Source: Rhabdophis nuchalis
Lineage: Eukaryota; Chordata; Lepidosauria; Squamata; Natricidae
Reading direction: 5' to 3'
Assembly (NCBI GenBank): GCA_039707465.1
Contig: CM077647.1
Span: 117,244,610 to 117,308,609, forward strand
Length of the DNA stretch: 64,000 nt
The translations under genes and the position numbers were made by a program. Numbering within the stretch: the stretch's first letter is position 1; every line of letters starts with the position of its first letter. Of this stretch, positions 56,069-64,000 are shown piece by piece. Under the pieces are notes generated by a model. It ran no database searches, had not been told where the DNA came from, and saw only the letters and a program-made list of their open reading frames with translations.

Positions 56069-56400
56069 CAAAGCGGGGCTTCACCTCCACTAGCCAGCGG
56101 ACTGCAGCAACTTACACGAAACAGCCACCGCCCCACAACTTGGAAAAGTCAGGAGGCGCCGCTGAGACGGAAAGGCGCAGCCTCTCCGGCAACCTGAGAC
56201 AGGGGTTCCCCCGCCTCCTGCTTCTCCTGGCTGGAAGGCACGGGGCTGACTTTTCGCCGTCCGCCCTCTTTAACGCCCTGCGTGAAAAGAAGTCTCAGCC
56301 ATCTCTGCCATCCGGAATCGCCCGAACACCTGGCGCCCTTGCTGCTCCTACTCTTCCTGGCACGGACGGGGCGGGGGTTGGCGTCACCCACTTTCCTTCA
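56069..56400 (-). promoter_or_regulatory. GC/CpG-rich BTC 5' UTR and promoter region
   Basis: This segment is clearly richer in G, C and CpG than its surroundings and abuts BTC exon 1, as expected of a CpG-island promoter. No TATA box was seen. The transcription start cannot be fixed. Confidence 0.6.
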
Positions 56401-56579
56401 GGGATATAGGGAAATCTTCCCCAGTCCCAGAATAGCAATTCAATCCTTTGACTGAATTCACTGCTCAGATTATTTAAACTGAGGATCCTTAATGAATTCC
56501 ATGAATCTCACCTGCGATTCCATCCTCTGGGGAAAACACCTTTGTAGATCTCAGCTCAAGAAGCATATTGTAGAAAAGA

Positions 56580-57640
56580 AACAGCAAAAAAATAAAATAA
56601 AATAGTTAACCTAAAGGAAATTATTGGAAAATCATCAAGAGGAATTTTTAATTATGTAAAGAGACCAATTAAGGATATAGTTATCAATGGTTTCCCATTT
56701 GCAGTTATCAAAAAGATGCAAAGTGGACAAAAAGATTTTTGGGATAGACAGACAATTTAAAGTACAATTGCGTATGATGATGAATAACTAATTGTTAAAA
56801 ATTGCACTCTTTTGTTGCAATTTGATACAGAGAAAGGCCAAGTTAACGAATGTATGACTAAAATTTTTGATTATAATTTACAGATTGATCAGTGGGAAAA
56901 TATATGGTGAAAAACAATGAACTTTTATTGTGTTATGATCTCAAAGGGAATTTTTATAAAATGATATGTAATTGGCATATGACACCATAGAAATTATCTA
57001 GAATGTATGAAGGCACTTCAAATTTATCATTTTATCACGCTTGGTGAATATGCAAGAAAACTAAAAAGTTTTGGATTCAAATACATATTTTTATATAGGT
57101 TTTTTTAATGGTAATTTTCAGTTGAAGCCAGAATTTTTACTTTTAGGACTAATGAATATACAGGAAAAAGCCCAGAAGATTATTTTAGTATATAATTACT
57201 ATGGCAAGATTATTACTTATCCACAAAGACAGAAAGATCCTCTAGGGAGGAATGGCTGACAAAATTGAAGAGCTTGCTTAGAGGGGTAAACTAATATTTG
57301 CTTACAGAAAAGAGAATGTCTACATTTATTGGTGACTAAAAAAACCCTATGGACTCTTTTTGCATAAAAATGATTAGAAAGGACAGATTGTAGAAAGAAC
57401 GAATAAGTAAAGACATTTATTTTAAATACATTTAAAATATAAATGTGTTTAGAACTGCTGTGAAGAACATTGGAAGTCTTATCTTTTTTCCCCCCTTCTA
57501 TTCTTTTACTTTTTTCCTTTCTTACACTGTGTCTTTGATTCCTTTCTCTTTTTTTTCTTCTTTATATTTATATTAGATTGATTTTTTTATTTTTCTTTAA
57601 AAAGGTTTAATAAAAAAGTTATGGTATATATTTTATATAC
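56580..57640 (+). pseudogene. decayed L1 ORF2 C-terminus and 3' UTR
   Basis: Broken frames read FYHAW, ICKKTKKFWIQIHIFI and, one frame over, FQLKPEFLLLGLMNIQEKAQ, the typical squamate L1 ORF2 carboxy-terminal pattern. Several stops and at least one frameshift. Ends TTTAATAAAAAAG. Confidence 0.7.
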
Positions 57641-58319
57641 CGGTATTATATAAATTATATAGGTATAAATATTGTAAATTAAATTGATCATCTTTCAAGT
57701 CTATTCTGACTAACTGCAGTTTGTAAGGGCTGCTGGTTGTAGATCTTATATCCAACAGTTTTTGGAGGGGAAATTGGGATAATAACATCCTGCATTCACA
57801 ATACAGGCAATCCCCACAGAGCAGAATGAAAGACTTAATGGTTCATTTCTGGGTTTCTTTTAGGAGCAAAAGCCTGCCTTAGGCTTAACTCAGAGAGCCA
57901 GAGCAAGTATGAAGAATTCCTGTTTGTCTTAGTAAGAGGTGTTTTTTTTTTTCCTGAGGCTGATCTTCTCTAGGCTCCGAAACTAAGCAAGTTTGGGCCT
58001 TATCAGTACTTCAATGGAAGACTATCAAGTACATCATGGCTGTAAACTGGTTTAGAAAAACAAAAATCACCCTGGAAGAGTCAATGGAAAACCACTTCCT
58101 CTATTATTGCAAAATAAACTATATGCATGAAGTCATCAGGATTCAAGAATAATCCCAAGGATACTTCATTTTTGTCCAAATACTTTATTCTGGTGAAAAT
58201 GGAAATACCTTAACTCTTCACACTAGAATTATAGGCAAGCTTTTCTAAAAGATCCTGTAGGTGACTATTACGACCTAAAGGACAAGGACAGAATTTGGGA
58301 TGTGTTTAATGTTTAATGT
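57641..58319. other. intergenic, nothing recognised
   Basis: No feature that I can support. Confidence 0.4.
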
Positions 58320-58806
58320 TTATTTATTTATTTTATTTATTTATTTATTTAAATTTATATCCCGCCCTTCTCCACAGAGGACCCAAGGCGGCGCACAGGA
58401 AATTTAAAAACATACAAAATACAATAAATATAATTTAAAAACTATTAAATAAACCTATCCTGCGCTAAAACCAAATTTTAAAAACCCAATTTAAAGCTAT
58501 CTAAAAGTCCCCATGGGAGGTTAGGCTAGGCCGGCTTGTTGAAACAAATATGTCTTAAGACATTGGCGGAAGAGGCGGAGGTCGGTGATGGTAAGTAATT
58601 CAGGGGGCAGGTCATTCCAGAGGGCTGGCCCCACCACAGAGAAGGCTCTCCCCCTGGGTGTCGCCAGTCGGCATTGTCCGGCCGACGGCACCCTGAGGAG
58701 GCCCTCTCTGTGGGAGCGTATCGGTCTAAGGGATGTATGGGGCAGGAGGCGGTCTCGCATATAACTAGGCCCCGAGCCATGGAGTGCTTTAAAGATAGTT
58801 GTCAAA
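58320..58806 (-). mobile_element. L2/CR1-like LINE 3' end
   Basis: Minus frame: SHREGLLRVPSAGQCRLATP, FSVVGPALWNDLPPELLTI, then a 3' UTR and (TAAA)n at 58322-58351. Abuts a second copy at 58807. Confidence 0.88.
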
Positions 58807-59860
58807 ACCTATTGAATTTGTATACCGTCCTTCTCCCTTGCGGGACTCAGGGCGGTGAACAGACATAATAAAAAACAACAAAGACATGAATATATAAAAT
58901 ACTTTAAAATGTCAATTAAAATGTCAATTAAATTAGGGGCCTGTTCTAAAACCAAATAAAATTACTAAATAAAATCGATTAAAATCGATTAAAAACTACA
59001 CCAGGCCAGCCGCACGGAATAAATGCGTTTTCAAGGCCAGATGGAAGAGTTGTAGGTCAGTGATCGTACGTAGGTCGGGGGGGTAGGTCGTTCCAGAGGG
59101 CAGGAGCTGCCACAGAGAAGGCTCTCCCCCTGGGGGTCGCCAGCCGACATTGTTTGGCCGACAGTACCCTGAGGAGGTCCTCTCTGTGGGAGCGAACTGG
59201 TCAGTGGGAGGTATTTGGTAGCAGAATGCGGTCTTAAAGTGCCATGGAGCATTTTAAATGTGGTTACCAGCACCTTGAAGCGCACCCGGAAGGCCACAGG
59301 CAGCCAGTGCAGCTCGCGCAAGAGAGTTGTCACGTGGGAGCATCTTGAGGTTCCCAGAATCCCCCGCGCGGCCACATTCTGCACCAACTGGAGCCTCCGG
59401 GTGCACCTGAAGGGCAGCCCCATGTAGAGAGCGTTGCAATAGTCCAGGCGGGAGATGATGAGGGCTTGAGTGACTGTACGTAGAGCGTCACAATCCAGAA
59501 AGGGGCGCAACTGGCGAATCAAGCGAGCCTGATAAAAAGCCCCCCTGGCCACAGCTGTCATATGATCATCTAATGACAGCCGAGAGTCCAGGAGGACACC
59601 CAAGTTGCGAGCTCTCTCTGTGGGGGCCAATGATTCGCCCCCAATAGCCAGAGGTGGTACCAGCTGGCTGTATCGTGACTCCGGAAGCCACAGCAACTCA
59701 GTCTTGGACGGGTTGAGTCGAAGCCTGTTTCTCCCCATCCAGACTCGCACGGCCTCCAGACACCAGGACATCACTTCGATGGCATCGTTGGGGTGGTTAG
59801 GGGTAGAGAGGTACAGCTGAGTATCATCAGCGTACTGATGGAACTCTACCCCAAAACTAT
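58807..59860 (-). pseudogene. L2/CR1-like LINE, RT-distal half
   Basis: A 197-codon readable stretch: RNRLRLNPSKTELLWLPES, NLGVLLDSRLSLDDHM, YCNALYMGLPF, RELHWLPVAFRVRFKVLV. This is the RT thumb and C-terminal region. A frameshift follows near 59200. The N-terminal RT and endonuclease are missing. Confidence 0.88.
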
Positions 59861-60799
59861 TATTATAAATAATAGATAGGCTGACTCCATGGCAGAAAAG
59901 ACCTATCTCCTGGGATGCACCATATTTAGGTCCTTAGCAAATGGTATTCAGAGCATGCCTGCCAGATTTGACGGGATGGGGTGATGCAATCAGAGAGATG
60001 GTCCCTTAAATAACTTTGTTTGTTTGTTTGTGTGTTTGTTTTCTTTCTTTATTTCTATGGCTCATGGATCAACGATGTGACACAGAGTACAGTTTGTATA
60101 ATTGCCTGCAGCCCTGCATTCTGCATCATGGATGGAAATAATTTTTCACTCCCAATCTTTCACCTCTCCTATTTCTTGATGATTCTTCTTTTAAGTATGA
60201 GGATAAATATTACTGAATATGTTTTTCACAAAATCAGCTTGTCTCAAAATATTTATTTAAAGTATTTTTCTTTTGATAAAAGTCTTATCTCTCATCAGTT
60301 AAGATAATAATTGAGTACACCTATCTACACCTATCTACACCTATCTACACCTATTATTATCTACACCTATTGTTTAATTATATTTTTAGATTTGAATCCC
60401 ATCTTTTCTCCAGGAGTTCAGAGTGATTTGGATAGTCATTTATCTTCATTTTATCTCTACAGCAGCCCTGTGAGGAAAGATGGGCTGAGGAAGTATGACT
60501 AGCCAAAACTCATTCACTGAAGGTTGACTTGAATCATGATCCATTGAAACTTTGTCCAATACCTTAAACATCACTATACACTACAAATGCTCCAACTTTT
60601 TAAACATGAGATCACATACTTCATTAAATAGGCCACAACACATATACTAAATAATAAATTAGACCACATAATTCATTTAATAGAAATGGAAATGTACCAT
60701 TGTTATATAAAATTCCAATATTAGGTATAGTTCTGAAAGAATTTGACATAGGAGAAATGATTTGGAATTTGGAACAGATCAGTTGGGTTTTATTTTATA
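59861..60799. repeat. intergenic with a 10-bp tandem repeat
   Basis: CTACACCTAT is repeated about five times at 60321-60371 with one interruption. Nothing else recognised. Confidence 0.5.
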
Positions 60800-61194
60800 C
60801 TAGCTATACCCGGCCACGCGTTGCTGTGGCCCAGTCTGGTAAAATGGCCAACCAATCTGTGTATAGATCTACACCTGCACACATACACACAACCACCATA
60901 TAACCCCCAACCTACCTACTACCTCTATCTACCTACCTACCTACCTACCTACCTACCTACCTACCTACCGACCGTATTTCTCCCTCTCTATCTATCCCCC
61001 ATCTACCTACCTGCCTACCAGTGGTGGGTTTCAAATTTTTTAGAACCTACTCTGTAGGTGTGGCCTATTTTGTGGGTGTGACTTGGCAGTCATGTGACAG
61101 GGTGGGAGTGGCCACCTTTTAAAATGTGGTGAAACTCATTTAACAACGCTCTTGCTTAGCAACCAAAATTTTGGACTCAATTGTGATGATAAAT

Positions 61195-61226
<32 letters not shown>

Positions 61227-61498
61227 TCCTTCTTTCTTTCTTTCCTTCCTTTCTTCCTTTCCTTTCCTTCCCGTTGGGTCAGATTTACTTCCAGGTACGC
61301 CGGTGGAACCCCCTCTCGCCGGTTCTCTAAATTTCACCAACTGGCTCTCGCGAGTAGGTGCGAGCCTGCAGAAACCCACCACTGCTGCCTATCTACTGTA
61401 TTTCTCCCTATATATCCCTCTCCCTACCTACCTACTGTATTTCTCCCTCTCTATCTATCCCTCTACCTACCTACCTGCCTACCTACCTACTGTATGTA

Positions 61499-61557
<59 letters not shown>

Positions 61558-61837
61558 ATATCTATCTATCTATCTATCATCTATCCACCTACCTACCTAC
61601 TATATTTCTTCCTTTCTCCCTCTACCTACCTACCTACCTACCGTATTTCTGCCTCTCTATCTATCACCCTATCTACCTACCTACCTACCTACTGTGTTTC
61701 TCCCTATCTATCTATCCACATACCTACCTACCTACCTACCTACCTACCTACCTACCTAATTTCTCCCTCTCTATCTATCCCTCTACCTACCTACCTACTG
61801 TATTTCTCCCTCTCTATCTATTCCCCTAGCTATCTAC
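60800..61837 (-). mobile_element. Helitron 3' end with (CTAC)n array, copy C, truncated
   Basis: The CTAG terminus (60800-60803 on plus), GGCCACGCGTTGCTGTGGCC foldback and AGATCTACACCTGCACAC subterminal sequence match copies A and B. The TC 5' end is missing. The array continues on both sides of a nested hAT and includes a (CTAT)n run at 61498-61580. Confidence 0.78.
61019..61384. mobile_element. hAT-type element, CAGTGGTGGG family, 366 bp
   Basis: Ends CAGTGGTGGGTTTCAAAT and GAAACCCACCACTG. The 8-bp duplication CTGCCTAC (61011-61018) / CTGCCTAT (61385-61392) differs at one base. Contains (CTTT)n at 61195-61266. Nested in the Helitron array. Confidence 0.88.
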
Positions 61838-61936
61838 CAGTGGTGGGTTTCAAATTTTTTAGAACCTACTCTGTAGGTGTGGCCTATTTTGTGGGTGTGG
61901 CTTGGCAGTCATGTGACAGGGTGGGAGTGGCCACCT
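61838..61936. mobile_element. hAT element left end, interrupted by L1
   Basis: Almost identical to the first 100 bp of the element at 61019, then cut by the T-run of an L1 3' end. The right end is not in view and may lie beyond the window. Confidence 0.75.
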
Positions 61937-62110
61937 TTTTTTTTTATATTGAAAAAGTTTTATTGGGTTTTTACAATTTTTCCAAAAGGGAAAGGTAAGG
62001 GATATAGAAACATTTTGAGAACTTTTGTGTCGGGATCATTGGCCCTTCCAGGGCTTCATAATAAAACATTAAGAAAGACATTTTTCAGAAGTACTACGAG
62101 ATGAAAATAA
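61937..62110 (-). mobile_element. L1 3' end (poly-A on minus strand)
   Basis: T-rich run, then TTTTATTGGG (CCCAATAAAA on the minus strand) and 3' UTR-like sequence. Possibly the 3' end of the same L1 whose ORF1 lies at 62768-63646, with ORF2 lost and an L2-like LINE inserted. Confidence 0.6.
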
Positions 62111-62144
62111 GTGCATACATCCTAGATTCTCAATTCTATGCTGG

Positions 62145-62658
62145 CAGTCATATCGTCTTCCGGGTGCTGCCTGTCGTCTTCCGGGTGCGCTTCAAGGTAT
62201 TAGTCATCATCTTTAAAGCGCTCCATGGCTATCTGCGGGATCGGATCCTGCCTCATACATCCTCACGGCCGATTCGCTCCCACAGAGAGGGACTTCTCCG
62301 GGTGCCGTCCACTAGACTTTGTCAGCGGGCGACACCCAGGGGAAGGGCTCTCTCTGTGGCGGGCCCAGCCCTCTGGAACGACCTTTCCCCCGACATTAGA
62401 ATGACCACAGACTTCCGCTCCTTCCGTCTAAAATTAAAAACGCATCTTTTCTGCTTGGCCGGCCTAGGGTAGTCTCTCTTCTATGGGGTTTTTAGCTACT
62501 TATAATTGGGAATTTTAGTGTTTTAATGGGGAATTTTTTAGCACAGGTATAAGTTTAATTTATTTTTAATGTGTTTGTATATTTATTGTTTTATTTTTCC
62601 CTGTGCACCGCTCCGAGTCCCTATGGGAAGAGGGAGCAGTCTACAAATTAAAATTAAA

Positions 62659-62745
<87 letters not shown>
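62145..62745 (+). mobile_element. L2/CR1-like LINE 3' end with (ATT)n tail
   Basis: Plus frame: VVFRVRFKVLVIIFKALHGY, RSHREGLLRVPSTRLCQRAT, LSVAGPALWNDLSPDI. The 3' UTR has CTCCGAGTCCCTATGGG and the tail is an ATT array 62659-62743. A small direct duplication of TCGTCTTCCGGGTGC lies at its 5' edge. Confidence 0.88.
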
Positions 62746-62747
<2 letters not shown>

Positions 62748-62767
62748 CAAACATCCATATAACAAGG

Positions 62768-63646
62768 TTAAAGTATATTAATAAAAAAACAAGCAAAATC
62801 ATTTTTTTGATCTAAGTCTCTTGGCAATTGTATCTTCTTTTTCTCCTTCCTGGCCTCCAGCGGGCGGGGCTGTGGCCTCCCCTGTCCCCCCGAATCTTCC
62901 CCCAGGACTGAGGAATGTTTCTTAAAAAAGGCTTCCGCCTCAACAACTGTTTTAATCCTAACTCTCCCTCCTTCCCAGAACACCAGCATCCCTTCCGGCA
63001 TCGCCCACTTAAACCAAATCCCATGGTCAAACAATTTTTTGGATAAGAAGGAATACCTCCTTCTCATCTCTCTAATCTTTTTTGGTATCTGCTTCAAGAT
63101 GACGACTTCCTTTTGTTGGTAAATTAATGGGCCCCCTCTCTGCGCCTTCAAAATTTCCTCTCTGGTTGACCTTCTAACAAATTTAATGTGTATCTCTCTG
63201 GGTACTTCATTTATCCTGGCATATGCTGAATTTATTCTGTAGACTAGATCAATGTCCCCCCTGATCTCATCTTTAGGTTTCTGTAAATAGTCTGCTAAAA
63301 TTGTACTCATGAGTTCAGGAAGACATTCACCAGCCTGTTCAGAAATGTTCTGAAATCTTAAAAAATATGACATCCTTTCAAAATCCATCCTAGACATATG
63401 CCCAGTTAGTTCTCCAACCTCACTATTAACATTTTTAAGCTCTCCCTTTGCCCCAGCCAGCCCCCCTTCCAACTCCTCAGTCTTCTGTGTGTTTTCCAGC
63501 ACTTGCTTCCGTGTTTCCAAAAGATCCTTCTTGAAGCTGCAATTATCTTCTCTCAAAGCTTTAATTTCTTGCACCAAAGCTTGTAACACTGTCTCCAAAG
63601 AAGACATCCTTTGTTCCAAACCTGCCAATTCTGATTTTTGTGCCAT
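62768..63646 (-). CDS. L1 ORF1 (RNA-binding protein), open frame of 292 codons
   Basis: LINE-1 ORF1p trimerises through a coiled coil and binds L1 RNA as a chaperone in the cytoplasm. Seen here: heptad-rich coiled coil about residues 5-85 (LEQRMSSLETVLQALVQEI), an RRM-like block starting SYFLRFQNISE (93-103) with DIDLVYRIN (131-139), and the C-terminal PREIHIKFVRRSTREEIL (149-166). No stop or frameshift. The last residues run into sequence flanking an inserted LINE, so the natural C-terminus may be replaced. ORF2 does not follow: an L2-like LINE lies downstream. ATG at 63646. Confidence 0.85.
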   Translation of the reverse strand: MAQKSELAGLEQRMSSLETVLQALVQEIKALREDNCSFKKDLLETRKQVLENTQKTEELEGGLAGAKGELKNVNSEVGELTGHMSRMDFERMSYFLRFQNISEQAGECLPELMSTILADYLQKPKDEIRGDIDLVYRINSAYARINEVPREIHIKFVRRSTREEILKAQRGGPLIYQQKEVVILKQIPKKIREMRRRYSFLSKKLFDHGIWFKWAMPEGMLVFWEGGRVRIKTVVEAEAFFKKHSSVLGEDSGGQGRPQPRPLEARKEKKKIQLPRDLDQKNDFACFFINIL

Positions 63647-64000
63647 GGTAAACTGTTAAAGTCGGCGCCACTAAGATGGCGTTTTTTGGGTGGGGCCGTT
63701 GAAGCAAATCAGGAGGAAAAAAGTCCAAATCAGGGTTAAAAAGTTCAATATCCAGAGAAAAAACAGCTTTCACAATCAATAGTTGTAGCAGAGAAGGCAC
63801 TCCAGAGATGGGATCAATTAGTCCAGAAATTTCTTCATTAATAGAGAGAGGAAGTCCCAGTCACAAGGGGATGTTGGTAATTTTCCATAAGTGAAATAGT
63901 CATTCAAGAACAAAGGGAAGCCATCTTCCACCGCCCAAACTGAAAGCCAGCAGGAGAAAGTAGCAAAGGAAAAATTGTTTCAAGCCAGCCGGACTTAGAT
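63647..64000 (-). mobile_element. L1 5' UTR (part)
   Basis: Lies upstream of L1 ORF1 on the minus strand and runs to the window edge. Contains AAGATGGCG on the plus strand near 63674, a YY1-like motif known in L1 promoters, but in the antisense direction here. Confidence 0.5.

Noticed and set aside
56140..56409. 89-codon plus-strand frame opposite the BTC promoter
   Set aside because: CpG-rich DNA rarely contains stops. There is no conserved domain, and the BTC 5' UTR lies on the other strand.
59031..59774. 247-codon minus frame as a host gene
   Set aside because: The first 197 codons are the C-terminal region of an L2-like LINE ORF2, with a frameshift following. It is a retroelement remnant.

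Overview
This is vertebrate nuclear DNA, almost certainly from a squamate reptile and probably a snake. It contains two split genes on the minus strand with consensus splice sites. The rest is dense transposon debris: CR1/L2-like LINEs, L1, a recurrent tRNA-derived SINE, a Sauria-type SINE, hAT MITEs with 8-bp target duplications, and a CR1 3' end with an (ATTCT)n tail of the kind described for snake 'Snake1' CR1 elements. The species cannot be told from the window.

Layout. (1) 1-21.6 kb: the 5' part of SMYD1 (muscle lysine methyltransferase), minus strand, coding exons 1-4 (codons 1 to ~214). It continues off the left edge. Introns 1 and 2 are full of LINE, SINE and hAT insertions. (2) 21.6-43.6 kb: intergenic, with no convincing host gene. 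It holds an LTR-like element, a 5'-truncated L1 with a 16-bp target duplication, several L2-like LINE 3' ends, a Helitron with a GTAG-repeat array, CR1 3' ends and MITEs. (3) 43.6-56.1 kb: a complete betacellulin (BTC) gene, minus strand, five coding exons and 168 codons, with signal peptide, EGF domain, transmembrane helix and basic cytoplasmic tail. (4) 56.1-64 kb: the GC-rich BTC 5' region, then a decayed L1 ORF2, two L2-like LINEs, a third Helitron end with CTAC arrays and nested hATs, and an L1 with an open ORF1 whose 5' end runs toward the right edge.

The two genes have unrelated functions: SMYD1 acts in sarcomere assembly and chromatin, BTC is an ErbB ligand. Nothing in the sequence suggests co-operation. 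In human they lie on different chromosomes (2p11 and 4q13), so their head-to-tail placement about 22 kb apart is worth checking.

The most unusual structures are: a three-fold LINE segment interleaved with two copies of a 51-bp sequence whose single copy lies 0.7-0.9 kb away; three Helitron copies carrying expanded CTAC/GTAG arrays; a perfect 66-bp-arm palindromic MITE; and a CR1 split by two hAT elements with perfect target duplications. I found no convincing undescribed functional system. The novelty here is mainly in repeat biology and gene order.
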